64,000 nucleotides of DNA from Tetrahymena thermophila SB210 (lineage: Eukaryota > Ciliophora > Oligohymenophorea > Hymenostomatida > Tetrahymenidae). Positions 50,130-62,872 of the stretch are shown here, one piece after another. The notes below the pieces were generated by a model. It ran no database searches and was not told where the DNA came from. It saw only the letters and a program-made list of their open reading frames with translations. Within the stretch, counting starts at the first letter, position 1. Each line of letters starts with the position of its first letter. The DNA lies in assembly GCF_000189635.1 (NCBI RefSeq), contig NW_002476251.1:1-64000 (forward strand), written 5' to 3'. The position numbers and the translations under genes were made by a program.

Positions 50130-52620
50130 TCAAGAATTTTCTGTTGGGAGTTGTATTTCCTCTTCTTGTGAACTTTTTTGAATTTAATTGAGAGGAGCTT
50201 CAGCTAATGTATTGTTTTTAGTGGAGTTTTTTATTAAATTTTCTTTATTTTAAATATTTTAGACAGATTTTTCAGTTGTATTTGTTTCATCTTCTTATAC
50301 TTGCATAGTTTCGTTGCTTTGATTCTACGGGATCAGAAATTAATCTTGTTGTGTCTTAATCTAATTCAATAAGGTGCTATTTTTTTATTAAAGATTTTAC
50401 GTAAACAAATTCATGTTTAACTGAGGAGATTCATTGCTGCTACAGATTTCAAAATCCTCGTTTTCCTATTATTCAGGTTATTCTTTTTTTAAAGTATTTT
50501 CCTCAATTGAATCAAATTTTATTAAAAAATTAGAAGCATTGTCTTTTAAATTTTATGGACTTTGTGAACTTGTTTAGGTTGGTCTCATTAAAATTTATCC
50601 ATTTAATTGATCAAGAATTACATTATTTTAATTACTTTCAAATTAGATTTCCTCATTTTGAATAAAGTAATTTTAATGAATGTTTAAAGTATTAGGTAAT
50701 TTATATTAATCTTAAAATGACTTTTCTATATCCTCAGCTAGATATTTATCAGAGATTTAGAAGTTGCCATTATTTTATAATTATATTTATTCTATTTAGA
50801 TTAGCTAGCCTATTTATGTTTATTAGGCTCCTTATTAAAAAACGAAGTTTCGATTGGCTGTGTTATTATTACTTGGAGAATTAACCTATCTTCCCATATG
50901 GAAGCTAGCAGACATCATTTCATTTTATTGAGGCAATTGCTATAAGCGCTCTTAAAGTTGTTAATTAATTTATTCGAAAGGTATCATCTGATTTGTATTA
51001 CGATTTTCATTCTAAGATTAGCTTAAATTTGAGACATCTTCAAGCACTTAAGTAATGGCCAATACTTTGTAATTTTTACCTTTCTTCTATTTGATGTCCA
51101 GCTAATAAATTTCTGTTATTTCCTAATTTAATAAGTAAGAAAACAAGGAATTTATTAATATATTTAGATATAAAAATTAAATAATTTCTGTTTAATTGGT
51201 TTAAATTCTAACAAAAAATATCTTTTTGGCAATTGATTTGTAATCAATCAATTAATAAGTGGGCGGATAATAAAATTTGATAAACCAAAGATATTTTTGG
51301 GTTTTTGAGCTTATGTCAAATACGACAAATAGAAAAAATTCAATCAGAAATTTTACTAGTAAAAAGTACTTCAAAATATTTTTTAAAATTATAAAGGTTG
51401 ATTTTAATAAAACTAAAAAATAGTTATTACCACTCTACAAAGATAGCACTCTCCAGTCTTCTTTAGGATATCTATTGCACAGTCGTAACATAAGCCTAGT
51501 AATTAATTAAAAATAAACTTAAAAACTTAGTTCTGAATACGAAAAATGTAATTTATTTCATGTATTAACATTTCTACTCATGGATAAAGTATAAGATAAA
51601 AGTAGTTCGTAAAAAAATCAATATTTCGTCAGGAAATTAAAATCCAAATATGTGACGTCAAACAAAATAATAATACAAATTAAACATTTTAATCAGAAAT
51701 AAAAAATTAATAAAGAATTAGTTGTTAGTAAATTACCTCCATGTCCACAAGGCATATACAAAGTATCAGGAGTTTTATCGAAGCAAACAACACATGTATT
51801 TCCTATAGAATTTTCTTGCTTAGTCACTTATAAATTATCTTAGTCGCAGGTATACTGCTTTATATTTTTGCCTGTTTTTGTTATATTATTGCTTTTATTT
51901 GTCTCATCATGAATGACATTCGAAGATTACTGTGATTGATAATTGCTCTGATTTTCATTTTTGTTGTTATTATGGCTTTTTAGAGTTATATCTTGGTTAT
52001 TACTCTCTATATTTGACTGTTCTCCCTATTAATCTTTTTGTATCTAAGAATCATTTACAGGTCCATCTATATTAAAATGCTACTTAGGGATTTCCTCTAG
52101 GGAAAAATTTATATTTTTTTAGTTATCATTAACTTCTTGATTAAGATTTTATTCATAAATTATTTTCTGTATTTCAACTCCTTTTTCGCTTTACAAAAAA
52201 TTTTAATATTTTTTATCAGTATCTTAAGCCATTTTTTTAAGTTAAGGGTCTTGTAATGGTAACAAGATGCTTTTAGCTACACTTCTCGTAGATAGTTCCA
52301 TTTTTGTTTGTAAAACTCTGCTTCTCTTAGTAGATAGCTATAGCCTTAATTCTTAGTTCAAGTCCTTAAAATTAAAATTATTTTAGCTTAATACTTCTCT
52401 TGGGCTAACAAAACTATGGCTTTCTATTCAATTTTATAAAAAATAAAATTAGAAATAATTCATTTAAAACCGTTTATTTATTTATTACTGCAGTTAATTA
52501 TAATATTTTTTTGAATTTCTTCTTTGCTAGGTTATGGCTATTTCTTTTTATTATTTTACTTAGAAATACTATTTCTAGATCCTTAAGATACAGCTTTAAA
52601 TATTTTAAAGTACGTTGATG
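50130..52620 (-). CDS. RING-finger protein, probable E3 ubiquitin ligase
   Basis: A multi-exon gene whose zinc finger is split by an intron (about 51497-51733). The first half is CVVCFDKTPDTLYMPCGHGG and the second half LCYDCAIDILKKTGECYLCR, giving a C3HC4-type RING: C-x2-C, C-x-H, C-x2-C, C-x2-C. RING proteins bring E2 enzymes to substrates. The part before the finger (about 220-260 residues) is rich in Asn, Gln, Lys and Ser, with SFVSPREVLSQNNFNFKDL and MELSTRSVAKSILLPLQDPQ. After the finger comes EITEIYQLDIKQKKGKNYKV, then a long Gln/Asn-rich tail ending LPTENS before TGA at 50130-50132. An upstream exon near 52500-52620 (SRNSISKQNNKKKQPQPSKE) joins in phase, but no ATG was found for it, so the true start may lie between 52600 and 52830. 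Confidence 0.8.
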
Positions 52621-52930
52621 AAAGTTTTTACTGTTATTTAAAAAAAAATTAAAAATAGTAATTAAAATCTGATAAAAAAAATATTCTAATTTATCAATAA
52701 TTAATTAATATGATGTTATGATTAGGATTTTTAATAAAATCATCAAAATCGTCTGATGATGAATTTTTAATGGCACTTTTTAGGAATTTTAATAATTTAA
52801 TGATAAAAAATCGTCAAAAAATAATTTTTATCTATTCATTTTGAAGAGAATCTATCTTCAATATTAAAAATCAAATAAAAAAAACTGGTTTTGCTTATTC
52901 TTAAAGGTTATATTTAGTTAGATTTTCAAG

Positions 52931-55496
52931 TCAAATATAATTAAATGGTTAATATTTAATTTTGAAAAATAATTAATTAGTTAGTTAGTTATTACTAAAA
53001 TTAATGGAAAACCTGTGTTTAATTCTTATTGTTTAACAATTTTAATTTTCTTCTATTATTTTGTATTTTATGGATTTGCTACATTTTCGTTTTAAATATT
53101 TTATTATCTTTAGCTTTGATTAGAGCTTTCATCTTGAGATTCCTCAACTTCTTAATCTTGTACGTCATCTTAATTCTAATTTCTTCTTCTATTATTTTAG
53201 CTCATATCCTATTACTGTTAGCGTGAATTAGATTAGTTTTGGTAATTTTCATTTATTTCATTTTGCAAGTTTATGTTTTCTTAAGAAAGCTCATCATCTT
53301 TAGTGATTTTAAATAAAAATAGACTATTTTTAAAAAACGCATTAAAATTTGCTTTATAACATACAAACAAATAGTTATTACTAGATGCTCTCTCGTGATG
53401 ACATGGAATATACTGTTAGAAAAACAGTAAATGCCAATCCATATTAAAATCCAAAATACACTCCTTACTTATCTCCATCATCATAATATGATATTAGTGA
53501 AGTTATATATATTGTGATATTTACAGTTAGTGAATTTGATAGTATAAAAAGCCAAAACAATCCCTTTACTTTTAAATAATAGTAATTTTATTAATCAATA
53601 AATATAAAATAAATCTTTACATTCATAGATTTCTACATCATCTTCTGAACACTTAGAATAGCATTTAGAAAATAATATAATTATAAATCCAATATTAATG
53701 CCAACCATGATAGAAAAAAATACCCAATATGCCCAAAAAACATCTCTCCATTTCCAATTTATTTAATTCTCAAATTTTAAAGATATCAAAAGAATCTAGA
53801 CAGAAAGAAATATTTTAAATGTCCAAATAAACTATATTTTAAAAATAAAAATAAATTATATTTTTTATATGCTAATTAGTAGGTACTATATCTGTAAGAA
53901 TCGATTAGTTTTATTTGACTTTTTTCCTCATGATGTAAGTTGCTCGAGACGAAACATAAATTAGAAAAACTAAAGGTATATAAAAGAAATCAAACTTGAT
54001 GAAGTATAGTCTAATAAATAGTATAATCTATTTATAAAAAATGTTATTAAAACATAGATTTAATATTATGGCATTTGGGGTTTTAAGAAATAAAGCATTA
54101 ACTGATTAAATTTAACCTTAAAATACTAGCAAATTCGTATTGAAGTATTTTAATTTATTGTTTCTAGTTTAAAAAATGATGTCAGTAAGAGAAATAAACA
54201 AACATTATTCATTACCTTAAAAATTATAAAATAAATTATTTCTAAGTATTCAAGCAATCCATAAGATAATTTTTATTTTTAGTTTTAATAGGTCTCCAGA
54301 AATAACTTGCTTTTTAATTTATAAAAATAAATTTAATATTTAAATAAATCAATCAATTAATTAGTGAATGAATTTGTATTGTTACAGTAAGTCTTATAAA
54401 GTTCGTTTGTAGGATTTTTAGAAGTAAATTAACTAAGATATAAAATTTTAATGAATTCAAATTTGTTTTTTAGATTGAATTAAATAACATGCTTCTTAAA
54501 TTATAAAAAATCATCCAAGCATTCTTTGAAAAAAAAATTCTTTATAAATTTATAGCTTGAATTTGCATATATACATGCATATTTGTGTTTATTCAAATGA
54601 ATGTATATTTATTAAGTTTAATCACTGCTTATTGCAATTCTTAAATCAAATTATGATAAAAATCTTAAATAAATAATGATCTACTTTAGTGATATGCGCT
54701 TATAAGTCATGGCGAATTACACTACATCAACAAACCAAAGGAAGAGAAAGTTATATAATGCATTAAAATTCCATAGTACGTTGGATAAGTAGAATAGAAA
54801 GAAAATTTAAAATGAAATTTAGTTGAAGCATGTGCTTTTCATAATCAAATTTGCATCTATATAATAGGGACTACTTTTTATTTTTTCTAAATTTTCTTCT
54901 TCTTATTTTTATGCAGCTTCGTCCTTTTCCTACTCATTCTTGTTAATTAAATCAGCTACGTTATAGTTTAAGTCATTATTATTGAATATGTTTGCAAGCT
55001 GATTACGCTATAATTTTTATTCCTACTAAGGAGAGTTTTAAAACAGCTATTATTGTTGTTAATGAAGCTATTAATGAATGCTATCTTATTAATTAACCCT
55101 ATTTCTTGATCTTTGTTGACGGATGTTAACTTACTAGTTGCGATTTTCTTCATCTGAGTAGTCTTCTTCTTCGTTTGAATTGTCATGATTTTTTCTCCCA
55201 GACCTTCTAACATATTAACCAAATATTTCTCTGCCAAATCTATCAGTTTAATATGCCTAACTTATACTCAAATTATTTGCATTATTACGTAAGTTTGCGT
55301 AAATGTTATTGTTAGTAGTGTGCAACTAGTTCTATGAAATGTCTGCATTTTAATTATAATAATTCAAAAAATTTCTTTAAGTAGTAGGAATATTATCTTC
55401 TTATGCGTATGAATTGCTTACGCTCTAATGCCTGGATAATCCAAAATTCATAAACCTATTAGAAGAAGTCGAAGAATTCTAATAGTAATTTTACAT
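52931..55496 (-). CDS. TMEM185-like multi-pass membrane protein, extended ends
   Basis: A multi-exon gene. The start is taken at 55496 (MQNYYQNSSTSSNRFMNFG). The first about 240 residues are hydrophilic and rich in Asn and Gln, with an acidic patch NEEEDYSDEE. Then come TM segments: QISFQIFFLFYLSNVLW, LYNFLFLWFVDVVQF, GLLEYLEIIYFIIFK, FDFFYIPLVFLIYVSSRATY, then IFLSVQILLISLKFENQINW with KWRDVFWAYWVFFSIMVG, and VYFGFQYGLAFTVFLTVYSM. The block Q-I-x-L-I-S-L-K-x-x-x-x-I-N-W-x-W matches the TMEM185 family (IALRLDKIIHWPW in human from memory). The family is of unknown function. The tail of about 110 residues is Gln/Asn/Glu-rich. Introns lie near 54310-54690, 54055-54235, 53830-53890 and elsewhere; the end near 52931 is the first TGA. 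Family assignment is tentative. Confidence 0.6.
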
Positions 55497-56569
55497 TGCT
55501 TTTTGAAATACCTACTAAATTAACTATCTATTAAATTTTGTTAATTAAAAATAATGCTTTATTTCAAAGAATTTAATAAATTATTTATTAATCTAACCTT
55601 AATAACTTATTGAAATAATTTATTCAAAACATAATTTTACTAAGCAAAAACATTTATCAACTAATTATAAAAGCAAGCAATAACTTTACTCTTAAATATA
55701 TATATTTCTCAAAATTATCAATATTAATTTATTTCACAATAATCTTTTTCATATCAAAATAATCATTCATTTTTGAACCACTAAAAAAACATTTCTTTTA
55801 ATATTAAAAAAAACAAAACCATTCAATTTAAATACTTTGTCCTCTGCCACTCATAAATCATTCATAAAAGTGTTAAGAATTCATTAAAAAAAAAGAATAT
55901 ACAAATTATATTTTTACAACTTTTTATAAAATAAAATTATTAAAATTTAAAAGAGATTTTATCATTATTTCTTTTGTTCTCAATTATTCTTCAATAAAAT
56001 CAGCATAAATTTATTTCCTTTTTATGGCTTATTTATTTACAGATGTTATTTTTTGATTTTATTTGTACAAAAAACAAATTAATATTTAAAATCTTTTATG
56101 TTTAAGTAGGCGATAAATTTTTAATTAAAAATATATTTATTACTCATATGCATTTAATGATACGATTTTATTTAAATTTTAGCTACACGTTAAAAAATCG
56201 TTACCTATTTTTATTTAGTAATCGTTAAAATTTTAAATATTCCTAATAAATTGTTAATTTATTTAACAGAAAGGATCTTATTTTAAAAAAATATTTATTT
56301 ATAATTATGCAATATTTTATTAAATTTAGTAAAATATAATTTTACTTTCCAAAAAAAATTTTTTTAATATTTTCAAATATGATAAAAATTTTATATTTTG
56401 ATGAATGGCTGGCTGTAGGATTATATTTTTGAATGAAAAGCAATATTTTGATATTTCTACAAGTAAGAAGAAAGAATATTTATTAATTTTTTGGATACTA
56501 ATCAGACTTTATAAAATATATATACTCGATTAAAATTATCCAAATAGCAAACAAGTAAAGATATTGAAA
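55497..56569. other. Divergent intergenic region
   Basis: About 1.1 kb of very AT-rich DNA between divergent genes; it should carry promoters of the TMEM185-like and METTL5-like genes. No motif is recognised. Confidence 0.5.
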
Positions 56570-57698
56570 ATGTAAGGAAAAGGAGGCAAATAAGTTAAAC
56601 TTAAACATATTGAGTCTTTCTTATCAGACTTAGATAACTTCGAATAAGGAGAGTTTAGCAAGTTAAAATTAGAGTAGCATATGACTCCAGCAAATGTAGC
56701 AGCACTATGTGTCTCCATGGTTGCAGAAGTAGGATTTTAGTTTTTTTATTGGGATAGAATATGGTTTAAACTTGTTATTAAAATGCATATTCAATCGTAA
56801 TGTAAAAAATAATCATGTTTGAAATATACTAATAGATTGAGGAAAATTTGGAAGATTAAATAGTTGGAGATTTTGGATGCGGTACAGGAATGTTATCTTG
56901 TGGTATGCTCTGTGTTGGTGCAGGGTATAAATTTATAGATTAAACATATTTCTTAAAATTCAACTTAATTATGAAGATGGAGATTTTAATTAAATAAGAT
57001 AAATGATATCTTTTTAAGTTAAATTTTAAAACGTTTATTATAAGTTAGGCAAGTTATTGGCTTGGAATTAGACTCTAAGTATGCGTAAATTACTTTGGAT
57101 ACTTTGGAAGACAAATTCGAAGATCCTAGCATGTATGATATTATAAATATCAACGTTAAACATTGGTAACCTCCAACATTGAATGGAAAATTATTTGATA
57201 CTGTTGTTATGAATCCTCCATTTGGAACAAAAGATGAAGGAATAGATGTCGTTTTTCTTGAAAAAGCATTTTGTAAATTTAATTTAAGAATTAAAAAAAT
57301 ATATTTCTAATTTAATAAAAGAAACATGCTCAGGAAATGTATATTCTATGCATAAATCATCAACAAGAAAAGTAAAATTTTTAAATAAAAGAAATAGGAA
57401 TAGATTAAATTATAATAAATATACTTTAAAATAAAGTTCTTGTAAAAGAAAGCTGAATAGTGTGGTTATGAATTTACAGTTCTTTAAGAAATAAAGTTTC
57501 CTCTTCCAAAGAGATTTAATAAATATCACAAAAAAGGTAATATCATAAAACATTTTCTTTGTTTTTAATATCTTTCATTAAATTTTAATAGAAGTAGCAT
57601 ACACTGAGGTAGATTTTATATTATTTAAACCTAAGAAAATGATTCCTTAAATAAAATAATAACAAAATGAAGAGAAAAAAGTTAATATTTAAGAATGA
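56570..57698 (+). CDS. METTL5: METTL5-like 18S rRNA N6-adenosine methyltransferase
   Basis: Six exons (56570-56728, 56836-56924, 57049-57272, 57322-57371, 57437-57536, 57592-57698) join to exactly 243 codons (242 aa). METTL5 with TRMT112 makes m6A on 18S rRNA near the decoding centre. The order of motifs fits: KLKLEQHMTPANVAALCVS (human has LEQYPT in this place), the SAM-binding loop VGDFGCGTGMLSCGMLCVGA, GLELDSKYAQ, then the catalytic FDTVVMNPPFGTKDEGIDV with the NPPF tetrad. Downstream, GNVYSMHKSSTRK and KFPLPKRFNKYHKKE, then AYTEVDFILF, all correspond to the METTL5 C-terminal half. The N-terminal extension before KLKLEQ (about 32 residues) and a Lys-rich tail are longer than usual. Introns are 50-125 nt. 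The open frame across joins and the full motif set make this one of the surest calls here. Confidence 0.95.
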
Positions 57699-58375
57699 AA
57701 ATATAACTTTATAAAAACTTAAAATGTAATTAGTATTTTAAACTAAAAATAAAAGTCTTATTTTATTTTAAAATTATAAAAACTAGAGGTATTTTTATCT
57801 ATCTATATTTATGTATAGAGTATTAATAAGTTCTAATTTTTTTAAACTAAAATTTAAATTAATTTAAATAGCAATACATTACTGTTGTTTAATTAGGTAT
57901 AATAATAGAATTAAAGTTATGAATAATTATAAAGAAAGATGTTAAATAAAAAATTTTTAAATACTATGAACAAATTATAATAATAAAAATAATAATTAAT
58001 TGAAATGATTCATAAGATAAATCAGGTGATTATTATAGAATTATGTATTTAACATATAAAAATGAACTATACAGAAGTACTAGTGTGAATATATTAACCT
58101 TAAGTTGAAACCAAATTTAAAGAAACTCTGAGTTTTAATTTTTTTAGTGTTTTGATAAAAATAATGAATGAAACAGTATAATCTAAAATTTTGAATTTTT
58201 CATTCATGGAGATAATGAAAACTGCCAAAAATTTGAAAAAATATTGAATATTGTATTTGAACTCTTTTTATACTAAATATTGATATATTATATTCAATTT
58301 AAGAATTTTATTAAATAATAATTTTAATTACTTTTTCATAAATATTTCATTTTAAACATAGTCTTGTTAATATTA

Positions 58376-58735
58376 ATGCTATCCAGTTCACCCTATTTTA
58401 ATACCTGGATTAGCAATATACACTTACTTTAAAAAAGATTCAGAAAAGAAATTATGGTAAGGGGTCTAATTAACTCAACATGACCAATTAAATTAATATT
58501 AATGATGGGAAACTAAATAGTAAGGCGAATCTATAAATCATAAAAGAAAATTTCTCAAATAAAATAAAACTCTTAATCTAAGGATCTATCTTTTAATAAG
58601 ATAATGCTCCTGCCATAATGCAAAGTTATTAAAAGAGTATTTTAAGATATCTAACATCAATATTTTAGATTAACCCCCAAAAACTAAGGTTTAGTCTTTT
58701 AGGGATATCTTAAACTATTTTTATTTAATTTTTTT
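58376..58735. other. Patch with open frames on both strands, gene status unclear
   Basis: On plus, a frame following a CATAG acceptor reads CYPVHPILIPGLAIYTYFKK and then DSEKKLWQGVQLTQHD before TGA. On minus, an ATG opens MAGALSYQKIDPQIKSFILF followed by a TM-like run (RFALLFSFPSLILIQLVML). Only one of these, at most, can be real. No family is recognised. The patch is more G+C-rich than its surroundings, which suggests it was or is a short gene. Confidence 0.3.
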
Positions 58736-58826
58736 GAGCATTTCGATAATTAAATTAATTGCATAGTAAACAATTTTTAATTTAGTTAGATTTTACTCTT
58801 TGCTATGAATTAAAATAACATAATGA

Positions 58827-58878
58827 AGCAGTAACTGTAGTGAGCTCAAAAGAACAAAATTTGCTGATTTTTACTGCT
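58827..58878. repeat. Inverted repeat, 8-bp arms
   Basis: AGCAGTAA (58827-58834) and TTACTGCT (58871-58878) are exact complements around 36 nt that include a CTGA box. The layout is loosely like a small box C/D RNA with a closing stem, but a good C box is missing. Confidence 0.35.
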
Positions 58879-59241
58879 GATTAATTTATTAAACAGACTT
58901 ATTTGAATAATACTCAATTTTTGTTTATTTATCTATAAAATTTTATTTTATTTTAAATATTATTTTAGCTTATATATTTTCTGTTAAAGTCTTATATATC
59001 TATATTTTATTATATTATTTATTTTGAATATGTTGAAGCAAATGAATTAATTATTTTAACTTTTAAATTGAAGATTTTTAAATAAAAATTATTTGTAAAT
59101 GAGTGAGTGAATCTATAATAAATTAGTTGATTAATTAAGATTTTCAAAAGTATATCTGTAAAATTTATTATTATGATTTTAAGTTACTGAAAAATTAATT
59201 ATTAATTAGTAAAATAAATATACTATAAAAGGATAAATAAA

Positions 59242-59979
59242 ATGGAGACATATTTAAGAGATAGTGAGAATAAAAGTAAACCTAATCCTCTCTCAAGTAA
59301 TAAATATAATATGGATTATCTTTATGCAGGTCCTACTGGATTAAAGAGGGATTATGAATCTTTGTATAAAGCTTTAGAGTACTAAACAATTTAAAAATTA
59401 AGCAATATAGAGAATAACAATGAAAATTTGATCAGAGAGGCAAATTTTTATAGAGATGAAAATTTTAAATATCAATAGCAATTTGATAAAGTGTTAAACG
59501 ATAACAAGGCTCTCTATTTAAGATGTAAAGAGTTGGAATCATATTTGTTTTAAACAAATCCTAACTTTTAGCACTAATATGGTTCAGTAATTCGTGAAAA
59601 CGAAGATCTTAGAAGATAATTACAGTAAAATGGAACTTAATTTTCTGCTAATTTGAATGGATAAATAAATTCTGAAGGTGTTGGTATATAGTCATCAAAT
59701 AGAATGCTTTAGCTTTAAAGAGAAATTGAAGATTTAAGAAGAGAAAATTATGATTTGAAAGTTAGATTGCAAGCTTAACTATAAGATAAAGGTGTACCAT
59801 ATTCAAGATCCTAAATTAACTCTCCAGCTAAATTGAGTTAATCTATATATACATCTCCTCCCAAACCAGTTATTTCACATTAAAATTATTGTGATAATGT
59901 TATTTCATCTAATGAATAGCACAATCGTGCTGTACTAGAAAGATGTAAATCAATAATTGCTTCACATAATTATTACTGA
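59242..59979 (+). CDS. Coiled-coil protein, unknown
   Basis: A single-exon gene of 245 aa starting METYLRDSENKSKPNPLSS and ending HNYY before TGA. The middle two thirds is predicted coiled coil with heptad-like leucines: GLKRDYESLYKALEYQTIQ, then NKALYLRCKELESYLF, IRENEDLRRQLQQNG and LQREIEDLRRENYDLKVRLQ. The C-terminal part is Ser/Pro-rich (SPAKLSQSIYTSPPKPVIS) and could be a phosphorylation site region. No other domain is seen. Size and layout fit small structural or centrosomal proteins, but no orthologue is recognised. Confidence 0.85.
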
Positions 59980-60606
59980 AATAAACTCAAATAAATATTA
60001 TATATCGTTAAACTAAGTATGAATTTATATGAATTAATAACTATAAAAGCTGCTTAGAAATACTAAAATTATTGAAACTTTGAATTTAATTAAGCATTCA
60101 TTCATTATTCATTATATTAAAATTATTTTTTATTATAATAACAATTTTTAATTTTACATAAATAATACTTAAATTAAAAACATAAACTTAATGTAAATTT
60201 TAGTTTAAATTTGATCATAAAAAAATTTTCTGAAGTGGAATCTTGATTGATTCATTAAATTTTAAAAAAAAGATAATAAACGACTTATTCTGTTAACCAA
60301 AATAAAGTTAAACTAAATAACTACTTAAAAAATAAAACAAAAATTATATTATTCAAGTAAAACTATTAATAACTTTTTAAATTTCTATCCTAAAACTACA
60401 TAGGAATGTATCTACATAATTCATTAATAGCTCCTATTAATAGCTAAAGTTATTAATAAATGAATAAATTATGATAAACTTACTTAGTTTTAAATTTATT
60501 TTGAGTTTATTGATAAATTTTATTGAGTAAAGAATTAAAACATTTCAAGAAAAATTAAGCTTTATAAACAAATTAATTAGGTAGGTATGAATTTATTTAC
60601 AATCAA
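59980..60606. other. Convergent intergenic region
   Basis: AT-rich sequence between two converging genes. Nothing is supported. Confidence 0.5.
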
Positions 60607-62872
60607 TCATTTTGTTATTTAATGAAAGTCTTTAAGTAAAGCAATTTTAGCTTTAATTGAACTAAAATAACAATCATCTAAGTCTTCTGCTACAGAAGAA
60701 TCATTAGTTTTATTGTACTTTAGTATTTATTCTTTACGACGAGCTTAGACATCTAGCATTTGAGCTGCCATTAATACTTTTTCTACTTTTTCAGTACCTT
60801 GCAAGCGCTAAACTTACTAATCCCAATTTTTGTTAGGATCTTCTTTCTTTAAAACCTATTTAACTCTTTCTTCTTTCATATAATTTTTATAAAATGCCTT
60901 TTATTAACTTGCCTTTACATTAGTATCGTCTGATTATTGCTATAATTTTTATTCTTTAGCCTTTTCGTCCTCTTACTTTTTATGATCCCTGTTATATTTT
61001 TTAGCAAACTCAAAGTAATCCTTTCCTAATAATTAAAAATTTTAATATACATTAAAATAGACTATTTTAAAATACCTATCCTATATGCATTTGGTTCAGT
61101 TTATATTTCTTATTTTTATATTTATAATTAAATAAGATTTTTTGGTTAATTTAAGTTTGTTATTCTCTTTATAATTTCTTCATTTTTTTCTTCATCTTTT
61201 TTTGGAACATGATTTTATTTTACCATGCTTGCATACTACTTTTATCTGTCCATTCTAATTTTTTTATCTTCTGAGGCACTCTACCTTAATTGATTTTTCA
61301 TTTCTTCCTCTAAAATTTCATGTATTCTACCTCTCCACATTGAAGAATTACTATGCAAGCTCATAGTTGATTTATATGCACTTTTTTTTAATGATAGTCT
61401 ATCTACTTCTGATTATTTGAACTCTCTTTTTTAAAAATAATTTTATTATTAGAACCCTATTCATAAAGTATTTTTTTACTTATATCTTCTATAATGTTCC
61501 TCGAAGTCTTCCAAACGATGAGGTCTGTATAACTCTCTTAATTTAGTAAGCTTTTCTTGCTAAACTTCTATTTCTGCTTTCTGTTTATATGATTCTTCCA
61601 TTATTTCGTAGAGGGGTTTCTTAGTTTTATAATTTTTATAAAATTGTTTAAATTCTTCTTAATTTTTTGTAATAAATTCCTGTCTAGTTTTTTAGTTCTC
61701 CTTTTACTACTACAAAGAATTTATTAACTCCTCATGCTTCTTTTTTTTTTCATTTAATTTTTCTAACTCTTACTTCTCTTCTTGTTTCTTTTTTTTTTCT
61801 TCTTCCTATAAAATAAAAAATTTTAAAATATTTCATACATTCTAATACTTTGCAAAGTAAGTAAGTAAGTCAATTAATTAATTACCTTCTTTTTCATTTC
61901 TTCCAACTAAGTTTTAGCATTTTCTTACTCTTTTTTAATTTTCTTTAGGAATTATTTTGCAGTTTGCGTTTTTTCAGATTGTAAAGCGAATTCTTCAGGA
62001 TTAAATTCGTGAACACTCCTGTATAGAGCTCTAGTTGTAAGAGATTTATCTAACTAGCCATTTGGCTATCTTAAAGACTTAAGATAGTCAATGTGATTAT
62101 CTAAATTGTCAATTTTATGTTCTAAAGAAAGCTTCTAGTTGCTTAATCTCCTTTTATAAAATGAACTCTCTAAAACATACAGTTCCGTTTTATTCAAAAT
62201 TTGATTCTTTTAAAATCATAACAATATATATTTATAAAACTGTTGAAACCTTCATTGAAAGAATTTACCTTTTTTTAAATTTTAATGCCTCCTTCTTTTA
62301 TTTTTTTTATAATTTTACTGTTAAGGTCATTGATTTTTTACTAAACTTCCTATTTCATATTTATTAAAATTAGCCTTTATCGATAATATAACAAGTATTT
62401 TTGGAATTTCTAAAAATAAAATGCTTGTCTTGCATAATTATAAATATCATCTAATAGGTTATATAAATTATTCTACTGGCATATTAGGATGATTCTGCTT
62501 AAGCTATTGAAATAAATTATGGAAGTAAATATTTGAATCCTAAGTTGCTCTCCAGTATACTCTTTATTCTATTAATCCCATTTACTATTTAACTTCCTAT
62601 TTAGTTAAATATAATAAATGTAATCTTAAAAAGTGCGCCAAATAATGAGATATTTTAATTACATCATTTGCTTGTGTATTAAGAAGTTTTTTTGAATTTT
62701 ATAACATTGTTTCTATAATTGCTTTTTTAACTTTGTTCTTTGTCAAGTCTTCTTCGCTCATTAGTTCGCCCTCTTCATTTAAGTTGATTTTTTCATCTTT
62801 ATGAATCACTGATAAATTTAAAGAAGACTCATAAATTTAAGAGTTTCTCAGTTATAATTCTGAACTATTCAT
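60607..62872 (-). CDS. Long coiled-coil protein, unknown
   Basis: A multi-exon gene. The start at 62872 gives MNSSELQLRNSQIYESSLNL and an acidic head (NLNEEGELMSEEDL). The N-terminal about 130 residues are helical (IKISHYLAHFLRLHLLYLTK, GLIEQRVYWRATQDSNIYF). After an unresolved join near 62450 follow long charged helices: INDLNSKIIKKIKEGG, KLSLEHKIDNLDNHIDYLKS, TTRALYRSVHEFNPEEFALQ, then a Lys/Glu coiled coil. Further on are LTKLRELYRPHRLEDFEEHY, SLHSNSSMWRGRIHEILEEE and, in the last exon, KVEKVLMAAQMLDVQARRKE, ending DFHQITK before TGA at 60607-60609. Introns include about 61810-61885 and 61440-61490. Composition suggests a ciliary or cortical structural protein, but this is inference only. 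No orthologue is recognised. Confidence 0.75.

Larger units (their letters stand above)
57699..59241. other. Intergenic with an unresolved patch
   Basis: Between tandem plus-strand genes. A less AT-rich patch at 58376-58735 is listed separately, and a small inverted repeat lies at 58827-58878. The remainder is AT-rich. Confidence 0.45.

Noticed and set aside
53029-53226. Plus-strand hydrophobic 65-codon frame that looks like a membrane protein
   Set aside because: It is the complement of the Gln/Asn/Glu-rich C-terminal tail of the minus-strand TMEM185-like gene; complement of such codons often reads as Leu/Ile/Phe.
54968-55237. Minus-strand 89-codon frame
   Set aside because: It is an alternative frame of the first exon of the TMEM185-like gene, whose frame stays open far longer under the ciliate code.
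62161-62367. Plus-strand 68-codon frame
   Set aside because: Antisense of an exon and intron of the long coiled-co­il gene; the minus strand has the continuous helical protein.
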